Origin: JANQJA01 sp965267485
Lineage (GTDB): Bacteria > Pseudomonadota > Gammaproteobacteria > Pseudomonadales > Azotimanducaceae
Direction of reading: 5' to 3'
Assembly (NCBI GenBank): GCA_965267485.1
Contig: OZ254080.1
Span: forward strand, 2,108,001 to 2,172,000
Length of the DNA stretch: 64,000 nt
This document shows positions 38,792 to 47,139 of the stretch, piece by piece; the first letter of the stretch is position 1; each line of letters opens with the position of its first letter. The position numbers were made by a program, and so were the translations under genes. Under the pieces are notes generated by a model that saw only the letters and a program-made list of their open reading frames with translations, did no database searches and was not told the origin of the DNA.

Positions 38792-39849
38792 TGAGCATCA
38801 AGGGACGTGGCACCGATCAGAATCCGGCGAATCGCTACGCCGCGTCGCGCAGCGAAAGTGTCGATGACGGCTGGTGGCAGGACGAAACACCACAACCGTC
38901 GGCGACCCGCGTGCTGGATGAAAAGGTCCGGACGATCATTACCACCAACACGTCTCCCGATATCCCGTTCGATCAGTCGATCAATCCGTACCGTGGGTGT
39001 GAGCATGGCTGCATCTACTGCTACGCCCGACCTTCACACGCCTACTGGGACCTGTCTCCGGGCCTGGACTTCGAGACGAAGATCATCACAAAACGCACGG
39101 GGCCACAGTTGCTGGAGGCCGCGCTCGAGCGGCGGGGCTACGTATGCAAACCCATCGCGATTGGCGCAAATACTGATCCCTATCAGCCGGTGGAGTCGTC
39201 TGAACGCATCACGCGCGGCGTGCTTGAGGTGTTGCAGCGGCACCAGCATCCGTTCTCACTGATCACCAAGAGCGCGCTCATCTTGCGGGATCTCGACATC
39301 ATTGCGCCGATGGCGGAGCAGGGCCTCTGTTCGGTTGCCGTCAGCGTGACCACGCTCGACAACGCACTCAAACGCAAGCTGGAACCCCGAACCGCGTCTC
39401 CGTCCGCACGCCTGAGAACGATCCGTGCGCTGAGCGATGCCGGTGTACCGGTCACCATGATGGTGGCGCCGGTGATTCCGTTCATCAATGACCGTGAGAT
39501 TGAGGACATCCTCGCCGCCGGCAGGGAAGCCGGTGCCCTGTCGGCAAACTATATCTTTCTGCGACTGCCCCTCGAGGTCGCGCCGCTGTTCGAGTCATGG
39601 CTGGAAGCGCACTTTCCGGATCGCGCGGCTCATGTGATGAGCCTCGTCAGACAAAGCCGTGACGGCAGGGACTACGACCCGGCCTTCTTTGAGCGTATGC
39701 GGGGAAACGGCCGGTTCGCAGAACTGATCTCCCAACGATTTCGCGTGGCCGCAAGACGCCTCGGGCTCGAGTCTCGAGGCACAGACGAGCGCTTTGAACT
39801 TGACACCTCGCAATTCGTCCAGAGCCACCAGCAGCTCGCGCTGTTTTAA
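38791..39849 (+). CDS. PA0069-family radical SAM protein
   Basis: The [4Fe-4S] motif Cys70-x3-Cys74-x2-Cys77 lies in GCEHGCIYCYARP. The N-terminus MSIKGRGTDQNPANRY and the segment TNTSPDIPFDQSINPYRGC are characteristic of the PA0069 family, related to spore photoproduct lyase. FVTKS-like LITKSALILRDLDII and the central GANTDPYQPVE follow. It probably acts in DNA damage repair or modification by radical chemistry; the substrate is not known. The promoter has a LexA box, and the Pseudomonas homologue PA0069 is reported in the LexA regulon. ATG 38791 matches the family N-terminus; in-frame ATGs upstream lie within the promoter. Confidence 0.9.
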   Translation: MSIKGRGTDQNPANRYAASRSESVDDGWWQDETPQPSATRVLDEKVRTIITTNTSPDIPFDQSINPYRGCEHGCIYCYARPSHAYWDLSPGLDFETKIITKRTGPQLLEAALERRGYVCKPIAIGANTDPYQPVESSERITRGVLEVLQRHQHPFSLITKSALILRDLDIIAPMAEQGLCSVAVSVTTLDNALKRKLEPRTASPSARLRTIRALSDAGVPVTMMVAPVIPFINDREIEDILAAGREAGALSANYIFLRLPLEVAPLFESWLEAHFPDRAAHVMSLVRQSRDGRDYDPAFFERMRGNGRFAELISQRFRVAARRLGLESRGTDERFELDTSQFVQSHQQLALF

Positions 39850-39910
39850 AAATGGCGTTGGTTCGCCGGTTTTGATGAAATACCGGGATCACACATCGGA
39901 GCCGACACCC

Positions 39911-41032
39911 ATGAAACTATACAGTCCCGTTTGCGACATCTTCGAGATCGAATACCCCATCGTGCTCGCCGGTATGGGCGGTGCAAGCACGCCCGAGCTT
40001 GCAGCGGCCGTCTCCAACGCGGGCGGGCTTGGCGTGTTGGGCGCAGCGGCCTGCCAGCCCGGACAGTTGCGTGACTGGATTCGTCGAACGCGCGAACTCA
40101 CTGACAAGCCCTTTGGTGTCGACACGCTGCTGCCGGCCTCCGTTCGTCGCGCGGCGGAGCAGAGCTCCGGCGGCGAGGGGCCGGACCCGGCCGAGTTGCT
40201 GAAGCCACACCTGGCGTTCGCGAAGCAGTTCATGGAACAGGAGAATCTTACCGCCCCTGAGCGCCAGGCCCAGGCTGATTCGGGTGAGAATCTGCCGGTA
40301 TTCAGCAAGGAGTTCTTCGAGGCGCAAATGCAGGTCGTGATCGAGGAGCGCGTACCGGTCTACGCAGCAGGTCTCGGCAATCCCGGGCCGTGGATGCAGG
40401 AGATGCGGGCCAACGGGACCAAGGTAATGGCTGTCGTTGGCGCGGTGCGTCATGCCGTCCAGGTTGTATCGACCGGGCTCGACGTCATCGTCGCCCAGGG
40501 CCATGACGCTGGCGGGCACAATTCGCCGGTCGGCGCGATGGCGCTGATTCCCCAGGTTGTGGATGCCGCCCGCGGAACACCTGTGCTCGGCGCTGGCGGG
40601 ATCAGCGATGGTCGGGGTGTCGCTGCCGCAATGATGCTGGGGGCGGCTGGCGCCTGGATCGGGACGGCATTCCTGGCGGCCGAGGAGTCCGGCATTGCGC
40701 ACCATCAGAAGGAGGCGCTGGTCGAAGGCACGGAAGAAGGTACCGTCATCTCCCGTTCCGTGACGGGTAAACCCGCGCGCATCATCCGAAGCAAGTGGAC
40801 GGATGCCTATGAGCGGGCCGAGTTTGATCCGCTGCCGATGCCGTTCCAGGGCATCGTCTCCGGGCCGGTCATGGCGGCCGGCAGCGCAGCGAAGCGATCG
40901 GATATCAATCCGGGCTTTGCGGGTCAGGGGATGGGGATGATCACGGCGATTCGCCCGGCTGCCGAGATTTTTGGCGATATCGTCGAATCGGCGGAAGAGG
41001 CGCTGGGACGCGCGTCGAAGTATCTCGCCTGA
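39911..41032 (+). CDS. Nitronate monooxygenase-family FMN oxidoreductase
   Basis: A TIM-barrel flavoprotein (373 aa). YPIVLAGMGGASTPELAAAVSNAGGLGVLG is the FMN-binding start; VVSTGLDVIVAQGHDAGGH contains the family His; VLGAGGISDGRGVAAAMMLGAAGAWIGTAFLA is the phosphate-binding end. Members include nitronate monooxygenases and NADH:quinone reductases, and also enoyl-ACP reductase FabK. The ATG at 39911 is the family start; an earlier in-frame start lies in the radical SAM gene. It probably forms a unit of its own, 61 bp downstream. Confidence 0.87.
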   Translation: MKLYSPVCDIFEIEYPIVLAGMGGASTPELAAAVSNAGGLGVLGAAACQPGQLRDWIRRTRELTDKPFGVDTLLPASVRRAAEQSSGGEGPDPAELLKPHLAFAKQFMEQENLTAPERQAQADSGENLPVFSKEFFEAQMQVVIEERVPVYAAGLGNPGPWMQEMRANGTKVMAVVGAVRHAVQVVSTGLDVIVAQGHDAGGHNSPVGAMALIPQVVDAARGTPVLGAGGISDGRGVAAAMMLGAAGAWIGTAFLAAEESGIAHHQKEALVEGTEEGTVISRSVTGKPARIIRSKWTDAYERAEFDPLPMPFQGIVSGPVMAAGSAAKRSDINPGFAGQGMGMITAIRPAAEIFGDIVESAEEALGRASKYLA

Positions 41033-41043
41033 ATCCGCCCGGA

Positions 41044-41070
41044 CGCTGACGGGTCACGTGCCGGTCAGCG
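41044..41070 (+). terminator. Imperfect hairpin after the nitronate monooxygenase-like gene
   Basis: CGCTGAC (41044-41050) pairs with GTCAGCG (41064-41070) across a 13-nt loop containing a further two G-C pairs; a CTCCCGTCCCTCTT run follows. A weak terminator by position. Confidence 0.4.
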
Positions 41071-41124
41071 CTCCCGTCCCTCTTGCTGATTGCAGTTTCA
41101 GGGCGCAAGCGGGATGATCGAACG

Positions 41125-41637
41125 ATGGTCAGCGAAAGACAAGCCGCGAGAACGCTCGCCGACTGGCAGGTGGTGCCGCTTGAAGCACACCACGCGCGTT
41201 CAATTCTCACGTGGCGGTATCCCTACCCATACGATTTCTATGATCCGCCGGCAGATATTGACCCGGACAGCTACGTCTCTGAATTCATGCGTCCTGAACT
41301 CGGTTTTCACGCGGTGTTGCGAGACGAGGATTTCGTCGGATTCTGTTCCTATGGCATCGACGGACAGGTGCCCGGCGGTGATTACAGCGCTCCGGCGCTC
41401 GACATCGGTCTCGGCATGCGTCCGGACCTCACCGGCCAGGGATACGGCGGTGCCTTCTTCAGCGCGATTCTCGATCATGCGACGCGCTCGCGACGGGTAG
41501 ATGTGTTTCGACTGACCGTTGCCGACTTCAATGATCGCGCTCTGGCGCTGTACCGGCGTTTCGGGTTCGAGCCGGAAAGCCGTTTCATCGATCCACGGTT
41601 CGGCGTGTCGTATACGATCCTGACGATGCCTGCCTGA
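41125..41637 (+). CDS. GNAT-family N-acetyltransferase
   Basis: Residues 90-130 (LDIGLGMRPDLTGQGYGGAFFSAILDHA) hold the acetyl-CoA motif A Q/R-x-x-G-x-G, here TGQGYGG. The C-terminal DFNDRALALYRRFGFEPE is motif B. At 170 aa it is a single GNAT domain. The acceptor is unknown. ATG at 41125 is chosen; an in-frame TTG at 41083 has no better ribosome site. It is followed 65 bp later by an SDR gene. Confidence 0.82.
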   Translation: MVSERQAARTLADWQVVPLEAHHARSILTWRYPYPYDFYDPPADIDPDSYVSEFMRPELGFHAVLRDEDFVGFCSYGIDGQVPGGDYSAPALDIGLGMRPDLTGQGYGGAFFSAILDHATRSRRVDVFRLTVADFNDRALALYRRFGFEPESRFIDPRFGVSYTILTMPA

Positions 41638-41679
41638 ACCGTTCAGGCCCGGCCGTTTGTCAGATCGGGAATCGAAGGC

Positions 41680-41685
41680 TACGCT
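41680..41685 (+). promoter_or_regulatory. Candidate -10 before the SDR gene at 41703
   Basis: TACGCT followed by AGCGT and then Shine-Dalgarno GGGAG (41694-41698), 6 bp before the GTG start. The -35 is not obvious. Confidence 0.28.
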
Positions 41686-41702
41686 AGCGTCAGGGAGACG
41701 GC

Positions 41703-42542
41703 GTGATTTCAAAGGAATTCAACGACAGGGTAGTCATCGTCACCGGCGCAGGACGCGGGCTGGGGCGTTCGCACGCCCTCGAGTTTTCCCGCCGCGGGGC
41801 CCATGTTGTGGTCAATGATTCCGGTGGTGCGGTCGACGGAACCGGAAGCAGTCATACAGCGCAGTCGGTCGTGGATGAGATACGTGCAGCGGGCGGTTCC
41901 GCAGTCGCGAACACGGCGTCTGTTGTCGACGAGGCGGGTGCACGCAGCATCATTGATGATGCACTTCGGCACTTCGGTACGGTCGATATCGTAGTCAACA
42001 ACGCAGGGATCCTTCGCGACAAGACATTTGCCAACGTCACGATGGACAACTTTCGGGCCGTCCTCGATGTGCATCTCATGGGTTCAGTGCATGTGACGAG
42101 CGCGGCATGGCCGATCATGGTCGAGAAGGGTTGGGGGCGTGTCGTGTTCACGAGTTCCGCATCCGGTATCGCGGGCAATTTTGGTCAGTCCAACTATGCA
42201 GCGGCAAAGATGGCGCTGGTTGGACTCATGAACGTGTTGAAGCTGGAAGGCATTCGAAAGGGCATCCGTGTGAACTGCATCGCGCCGGGATCAACCTCGA
42301 CGAGGATGACGGCATCGCTGCCTGGCGCAAGCCGGTCGGCGCCAGAGGCCATCTCGCCGGGCGTCCTCTATCTCGCCAGCGAAAAGGCGCCCAACGGTGT
42401 CATTCTCTGCGCTGACCAGGGTCGGTTCAGCCTGCTCAAGTTTTCCACCACGGAAGCGGTTGATCTCGGCGCTGACGTGACCTTCGAGCGGCTGATCGAT
42501 TCTGCCGACGAACTGGTGGAACTGGACCTCGCGTCCGGCTAG
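41703..42542 (+). CDS. SDR oxidoreductase, HSD17B4/MFE-2-like
   Basis: TGAGRGLGRSHALEFSRRGAHVVVNDSGG is the NAD-binding loop with the long adenosine-binding segment of peroxisomal-multifunctional-enzyme-type 3-hydroxyacyl-CoA dehydrogenases. NNAGILRDKTF, catalytic Ser in SSASG, and Y-x-x-x-K in SNYAAAKMA follow. The C-terminal 35 residues (GADVTFERLIDSADELVELD) extend past the SDR core. It probably oxidises a 3-hydroxyacyl-CoA. GTG start at 41703 with GGGAG. The next GNAT starts 7 bp downstream. Confidence 0.88.
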   Translation: MISKEFNDRVVIVTGAGRGLGRSHALEFSRRGAHVVVNDSGGAVDGTGSSHTAQSVVDEIRAAGGSAVANTASVVDEAGARSIIDDALRHFGTVDIVVNNAGILRDKTFANVTMDNFRAVLDVHLMGSVHVTSAAWPIMVEKGWGRVVFTSSASGIAGNFGQSNYAAAKMALVGLMNVLKLEGIRKGIRVNCIAPGSTSTRMTASLPGASRSAPEAISPGVLYLASEKAPNGVILCADQGRFSLLKFSTTEAVDLGADVTFERLIDSADELVELDLASG

Positions 42543-42549
42543 CTGCGCG

Positions 42550-43128
42550 GTGGCTTCCCGTCTCTTTGCGCCAGCGCTGCCCGTGCTCGACACGGCGCGC
42601 CTTCGGCTGAAGCTGCCTGAGCCGGGGCAGGCGCGGATTATGCTTCGCTTCCGCCAGGAAAACCGGGACTTTCTGGAACCCTGGGAGCCGCTGCGCCCCG
42701 CGGACTTCTACACCGGTGGCTACTGGCGACTTCAGCTGCAGCGAAACCTGCAGGAATTCCGGCAGGGGACGAGCGTTTGTCTTTCCCTGATGGATCACGA
42801 GGAATCCGAGGTGCTCGGCGTATGCAACTATACGAACATCGTCAGGGGGACTTTCCAGGCCTGCCACCTGGGCTATGCGCTGGCAGAACGCCATCAGGGC
42901 AAGGGGTACATGTTCGAGGCGCTCGAAGCAGCAAATGCCTACATCTTTGAGGAACTCCGGCTGCATCGCATCATGGCGAACTACATGCCCCACAACGAGC
43001 GCAGCGGTGACCTGCTGAAACGCCTCGGGTTCAAGGTCGAGGGCCGCGCGGACAAACTGCTCAGGATCAATGGCCGCTGGGAGGACCATGTGCTGACGGC
43101 CAAGGTCAATCCGGCTGACCCGGATTGA
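42550..43128 (+). CDS. rimJ: Ribosomal-protein N-acetyltransferase (RimJ-like)
   Basis: A GNAT with family landmarks: RLRLKLPEPGQARIMLRFRQENRDFLEPWEP at the N-terminus, LGYALAERHQGKGYMFEAL as motif A, LRLHRIMANYMPHNERSGDLLKRLGFKVEG as motif B, and INGRWEDHVL near the end, typical of RimJ, which acetylates the N-terminal Ala of ribosomal protein S5. GTG start 7 bp after the SDR gene, so co-transcribed. Other RimJ/RimL substrates are possible. Confidence 0.85.
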   Translation: MASRLFAPALPVLDTARLRLKLPEPGQARIMLRFRQENRDFLEPWEPLRPADFYTGGYWRLQLQRNLQEFRQGTSVCLSLMDHEESEVLGVCNYTNIVRGTFQACHLGYALAERHQGKGYMFEALEAANAYIFEELRLHRIMANYMPHNERSGDLLKRLGFKVEGRADKLLRINGRWEDHVLTAKVNPADPD

Positions 43129-43170
43129 CACCTTCCGGGGCAATCATTGATAAGGCTTTTTGTCAGAAAG

Positions 43171-43200
43171 TTGCCATAACTTACTGAAAAGTATAGCTAT
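43171..43200 (+). promoter_or_regulatory. AT-rich candidate promoter
   Basis: TTGCCA (43171-43176) lies 15-17 bp before TATAGCTAT (43192-43200), about 50 bp upstream of the secreted protein ATG. The 120-bp region is much poorer in GC than the rest of the window. A short dyad TTGAC-CCCA-GTCAA follows at 43201-43214. Confidence 0.4.
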
Positions 43201-43247
43201 TTGACCCCAGTCAATTGTGTTGGCACAGAACTTGGTTATCCAATGCC

Positions 43248-43784
43248 ATGAAACGAATCTCTTGCCTTGCCAGACTCTGCCTTCCTGCGGCGCTGCTCAT
43301 GAGCGGAGCCGTCAGTGCCCAGAGTGATGGCGTGCTCGGCGCGGACTCGACGGGCACTGCCGACGTCACGCTGTCGCTGACCGAGTCGGTGCAGATCTCC
43401 AACATGAAAGACATCGCGCTCGGCGAATATGCCGGAACCGGTGATCTGGAGAGCGTCACGACGTTTTGCGTGTACCGCCATGGCGGTGGTGGCTACTCGC
43501 TGACGCTGACCGCAGACACCGGTGACTTTGCGCTGGATTCAGGGTCGACCGGCCAGAGCATTCCGTTCGCCGCCCGCGTCGACGATGATCTGGACGCCTC
43601 CGACGGCGAACTGGTGGCCTACAACACGGTGACATCGAATGCGCTGTCTGGCAGTAACTCCGTAACCTGCGACGGCAATGACAATGCCTCGCTGGCGGTT
43701 TCATTCGATGAATCGGACCTGCAATCCGCGCGCAGCGCGGCTGATTACCAGGCCACGGTCACGCTCTTTGTCGAGCCGCTCTGA
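43248..43784 (+). CDS. Secreted beta-rich protein, unknown function
   Basis: The signal peptide (CLARLCLPAALLMSGAVSA, cleaved before QSDG) is followed by 155 residues of strands with many Ser, Thr, Asp and Gly. Two Cys (FCVYRHGGGGYSL and VTCDGNDN) probably form a disulfide. The last strand (ATVTLFVEPL) and the YSLTLTADTGDFAL segment recall pilin-like or spore-coat-U-like folds, but no family match is firm. It is monocistronic, with an AT-rich promoter region and a strong terminator, suggesting well-regulated, possibly high expression. Confidence 0.62.
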   Translation: MKRISCLARLCLPAALLMSGAVSAQSDGVLGADSTGTADVTLSLTESVQISNMKDIALGEYAGTGDLESVTTFCVYRHGGGGYSLTLTADTGDFALDSGSTGQSIPFAARVDDDLDASDGELVAYNTVTSNALSGSNSVTCDGNDNASLAVSFDESDLQSARSAADYQATVTLFVEPL

Positions 43785-43818
43785 CCTCAACAGGAATCTC
43801 TCCCCCAAAGCTGTACCC

Positions 43819-44499
43819 TCAAGCGCCCGAAAGGGCGCTTTTTTTTGCATCCGCGAAACTGTCCTGACCCAGCGTCACGACCATGACCAGAAAGTAACCG
43901 TGCATGATGAGCGCCAGCACCCACTCGAAGGCGTCTTCATAGTCGTCATAGTTGGGAATGCTCGCGTCGAGGATCAACGAGAAGACACCGATCGACAGAA
44001 ATCCGTAGCAGATGCCGAGATGCCAGGTCCGGGTCCCGTCCGGAATCCCGAGCCGCCCCAGCCGCCAGGTGAAGAGAAGCTGCGAGAAGGCGGTCATCGA
44101 GAAGTACAGGATGATGCCGATGCGCCGCTGAAGCTGGAAGAAGTCACCGACGGCACCGAGTGCAACCGTATAGACCACGAGAAAGATCGCTGCGACCGTG
44201 CCCATGCCACGAATCCACGCGGCGGCGGCCCGATGATCGCCCAACTGGATGAGTTCGTCTGCCATGGCGCGCCAGAACAGGAGCAGCAGTACGGCGTACG
44301 GCAGCATGGTGGCCTTGAAGAGCCACCACGCCAGACCGTGCCGGCCGGTCGCACTGATCGATGTGCAGCTGTCGATGTACGGAAAGCACCATGGCACGTG
44401 CCCTTCGGCTGCAGCGAGCAGGTACGTCGCGTGGATCCAGATGATCGGCCACAGGCCGGTGGCCAGTGCGAGTCGCCTCAAAGATACCCGGTCGGCCAT
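43819..44499 (-). CDS. Integral membrane protein (Frag1/DRAM-like, uncertain)
   Basis: Six hydrophobic segments in 226 residues. The extracytoplasmic loop VPWCFPYIDSCTSISATGR with two Cys between TM1 and TM2 and the later WHLGICYGFLSIGVFSLILD recall Frag1/DRAM/Sfk1 proteins, which have a conserved PYIS-type segment. The function is unknown. Its gene follows that of the MraY-like transferase by 9 bp in the same direction, so it may act in the same lipid-linked pathway. I am unsure of the family. Confidence 0.55.
   Translation of the reverse strand: MADRVSLRRLALATGLWPIIWIHATYLLAAAEGHVPWCFPYIDSCTSISATGRHGLAWWLFKATMLPYAVLLLLFWRAMADELIQLGDHRAAAAWIRGMGTVAAIFLVVYTVALGAVGDFFQLQRRIGIILYFSMTAFSQLLFTWRLGRLGIPDGTRTWHLGICYGFLSIGVFSLILDASIPNYDDYEDAFEWVLALIMHGYFLVMVVTLGQDSFADAKKSALSGA
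43821..43846 (+). terminator. Rho-independent terminator
   Basis: AAGCGCCC (43821-43828), loop GAAA, GGGCGCTT (43833-43840), then T-run to 43846. It ends the secreted-protein transcript. It overlaps the 3' end of the convergent membrane-protein gene (stop at 43819). Confidence 0.92.
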
Positions 44500-44508
44500 A
44501 CGGCCCCT

Positions 44509-45558
44509 CTAGCGAACCTTCAGTAAGAGCACCAGTAGCAGCGGCGTACCGATTGCCTGCAGCAGCATGAAGCGGACGAGCACCTGCGTGTTCGACCAGC
44601 CCATGTTGTGCCGGACGTGATCGTGCAGCGGATATCGGATCTGTCTGAAGATGCCGATGTTGAAGAACCTGAGCAGTGCCACCTTGATCATCCCGGTTGC
44701 GCCATTGACGAGTACGACGAAAGCCACAACGAGGATCAAAAAGGGGTTTCCGCAGGCGAGTACCAGTGCGCCCAGCAGAAGTCCGATCGGCCGGGAGCCG
44801 GCATCGCCCATGAGTACGGCGCTGGGATAGCTGTTGTGCCAGAGGTAGCCGGCGAGGCAGCCAACCATGACGAACGCCATGATCGCCCAGTCTGCACCCT
44901 GCTCGTAGTGCGGCACCAGCAGGTAATTGGCGATGTCTGCGTGCCCCAGGATCACGTACAGAATGCCGCCAAGGAAGAGAATCGCCATCCCGGACAGGCT
45001 GGCGGACAGGCCGTCGACGCCGTCGGTGCAGTTCGTCGCGTTGATCGACACCCAGATCAGCGGTGTTGCGCCGAGGATGAAGAGCACGGGGCCGATTTCG
45101 ATCGGATCCTTGTAAAGGGGCAGCCAGATCGTGAACGGCTCGAGCTGGCAGATGAACATCGACGCCAGCAGCGCAACGCACAGGTCGATGGCGCCGAGCC
45201 GGTATTCACTCCACCCGCCCTGGGCGCGATCGTCGAAATAGCCAACGCCCATGGCGAGAACGACACAGAACAGCAGGCCGAGGAACATGACGTCGAACGG
45301 TACGACGAGCAGGCTGATGATCACGAACAGCGGGATAAAGAGAATGCCGGCACTGATCGGTTTGCCAATGCTCTTCTCTGCATCCACGGCGAACTCACGG
45401 CCGCGGTCACGGGGCAGCCAGTGCCAGAAGCGGGGGAGCAGCCACCAGGTCAACAGCGCCCCGAGCGCCGTGCCGAGACCGGCAAGGAAGATGTACGAGG
45501 TCAGCAGGCGGAACGGCCCGAACAGACCCGCGAGCTGTTCACCCAGCGAATAGAGCAA
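44509..45558 (-). CDS. MraY-like phospho-glycosyl transferase
   Basis: A polytopic protein (349 aa, about 10 TM) of the MraY/WecA superfamily, which transfers a phospho-sugar to a polyprenyl phosphate. MraY motifs are GYFDD (metal and catalytic Asp), NATNCTDGVDGLS, LMGDAGSRPIG and a divergent His loop PLHDHVRHNMGWSNTQVLVRF in place of PxHHHFExxGW. No other dcw (mur/fts) gene is adjacent; the neighbour is pyk. It could be a second MraY or a dedicated transferase for another lipid-linked sugar. TTG start with GGGAGA 8 bp upstream and -10 TATAAT at 45587-45592 (minus). Confidence 0.83.
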   Translation of the reverse strand: MLYSLGEQLAGLFGPFRLLTSYIFLAGLGTALGALLTWWLLPRFWHWLPRDRGREFAVDAEKSIGKPISAGILFIPLFVIISLLVVPFDVMFLGLLFCVVLAMGVGYFDDRAQGGWSEYRLGAIDLCVALLASMFICQLEPFTIWLPLYKDPIEIGPVLFILGATPLIWVSINATNCTDGVDGLSASLSGMAILFLGGILYVILGHADIANYLLVPHYEQGADWAIMAFVMVGCLAGYLWHNSYPSAVLMGDAGSRPIGLLLGALVLACGNPFLILVVAFVVLVNGATGMIKVALLRFFNIGIFRQIRYPLHDHVRHNMGWSNTQVLVRFMLLQAIGTPLLLVLLLKVR

Positions 45559-45586
45559 CGAAGCGTTCTCCCGGCAAAAGCGTTGA

Positions 45587-45592
45587 ATTATA
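45587..45592 (-). promoter_or_regulatory. Candidate -10 (TATAAT) for the MraY-like gene
   Basis: A consensus TATAAT on the minus strand, 29 bp upstream of the TTG start. No convincing -35 is seen at 16-18 bp. Confidence 0.45.
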
Positions 45593-45655
45593 AGGGGGTT
45601 GCGTCAGCGAAAGAATGGACGAGCGGTTGAAATCCCGGGGCATTGTTCCGGCGCA

Positions 45656-45684
45656 TTGCCGCCTTCGCGGGACTTGCCTATAGT
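45656..45684 (+). promoter_or_regulatory. Candidate pyk promoter, start at the ATG
   Basis: -35 TTGCCG (45656-45661), a 17-bp spacer and -10 TATAGT (45679-45684) put the transcription start at about 45691, the A of the pyk ATG. This would be a leaderless mRNA; no Shine-Dalgarno sequence is present. Confidence 0.5.
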
Positions 45685-45690
45685 GCCGCC

Positions 45691-47139
45691 ATGGCCATCG
45701 TCACCCGCGTTGATCTGCTCCGAAACCGTCGAACCAAGATCGTCGCGACGATCGGACCGGCGTCGAATCAACCCGGCACGTGTCGGGCGCTGATCGAAGC
45801 GGGTGTCAATGTGTTCCGGCTGAACATGTCACATGGCGAACATGCGGCCCATCGCACCGCGCTTGAGATGATCCGCAAGACAGCGGATGAACTCTCGGTA
45901 CCCGTTGCCGTGATGGCGGACCTGTGTGGCCCGAAAATTCGCACCGGACGATTCGAAGGGGGTGAGATCACGCTCGTCGACGGCGCAACCGTCACTGTCA
46001 CGACCCGTGAGGTCGTCGGCACTGACGGCCTGATTCCCTCCCAGTACGAGGCGTTGCCCGGCGACGTCGAGCCCGGCGACCGGATTCTTCTCGCAGACGG
46101 TTTGCTCGAACTTCAGGTCGTCTCCGTCGACGGCACCGACGTGAGTTGCCGCGTCGTTCATGGCGGTGTGCTCGGCAACAACAAGGGCATGAACCTGCCC
46201 GGGGTCGCCGTCTCTGCGCCATCACTGACGCCCAAGGACATTCTGGATGCGGAGTTCGCGGCAGACCTGGGTGTCGATTATCTCGCCCTGTCTTTTGTGC
46301 GACGAGCCAGCGACATCGATGTTTTGCGGGATCTGCTTGAGGCCAATGGCTCGGCCGCCCAGATCATCGCGAAAATCGAGAAGCCTGAAGCGCTGGAAAA
46401 TGCCGAGGACATTCTCGAGGTCGCCGACGGCATCATGGTGGCGCGAGGTGACCTTGGCGTCGAGCTGCCGCCTGAGGAAGTCCCTGTGGCGCAGGATGCG
46501 CTCATCGAGATGGCGCGCGAACATGGCAAACCGGTCATTGTTGCGACGCAGATGCTCGAGTCGATGATCACCAATTCGAGGCCGACGCGGGCAGAGGTGA
46601 CGGACGTTTCCCATGCGGTCGTCTCAGGCGCCGATGCCGTGATGTTGTCCGGAGAGACGGCGGTCGGCCAGTTTCCGGTGGAGGCGGTCCAGATCATGGA
46701 CCGGGTCTGCAAACAGACTGAGGCGCACCTCTGGTCCGGCGGCCGCTACGGCGCACCCCGGATCGACAGCAAGCCGCCACTGCCGGTGTGGACGGTGATT
46801 GCAAATGCGACGGCACATATCTCGAAGGATGTGCTTGCGCGGGGCATCATGGTGATCTCCCGGAGCGGGACCAGCGCGGCAACGGTGAGTGCCGCGAGGC
46901 CCGCGGCCCCGGTCGTCGGTATTACCGGAGAACCGGCGATCTATCGCCGAATGGCGCTGCTCTGGGGGCTGATTCCGCTACTGGTGGATGAGGCCGGGTC
47001 AGCGAATCCCAACGAACTGTCGAGGTCGATCGCCCGGGAACTCGGGCTGGCCGATCCCGGCGAGTACGTCCTGCTCGTTCGTGGCTTTCACGACGATCCC
47101 TCGCTCAATTCGCCCTCAGTCACGGTCATTACCGTCTGA
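45691..47139 (+). CDS. pyk: Pyruvate kinase
   Basis: Glycolytic enzyme making pyruvate and ATP from phosphoenolpyruvate and ADP. RRTKIVATIGPAS and FRLNMSHGEH are the start of the barrel, IIAKIEKPEAL contains the catalytic Lys, VADGIMVARGDLGVELPPEEV is the Mg/PEP-binding loop and NSRPTRAEVTDVSHAVVSGADAVMLSGETAVGQFPVEAV is the signature. At 482 aa it has the regular A, B and C domains. ATG at 45691 fits the family; it appears leaderless. Its 3' end overlaps the convergent LLM gene by 24 bp. Confidence 0.97.
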   Translation: MAIVTRVDLLRNRRTKIVATIGPASNQPGTCRALIEAGVNVFRLNMSHGEHAAHRTALEMIRKTADELSVPVAVMADLCGPKIRTGRFEGGEITLVDGATVTVTTREVVGTDGLIPSQYEALPGDVEPGDRILLADGLLELQVVSVDGTDVSCRVVHGGVLGNNKGMNLPGVAVSAPSLTPKDILDAEFAADLGVDYLALSFVRRASDIDVLRDLLEANGSAAQIIAKIEKPEALENAEDILEVADGIMVARGDLGVELPPEEVPVAQDALIEMAREHGKPVIVATQMLESMITNSRPTRAEVTDVSHAVVSGADAVMLSGETAVGQFPVEAVQIMDRVCKQTEAHLWSGGRYGAPRIDSKPPLPVWTVIANATAHISKDVLARGIMVISRSGTSAATVSAARPAAPVVGITGEPAIYRRMALLWGLIPLLVDEAGSANPNELSRSIARELGLADPGEYVLLVRGFHDDPSLNSPSVTVITV

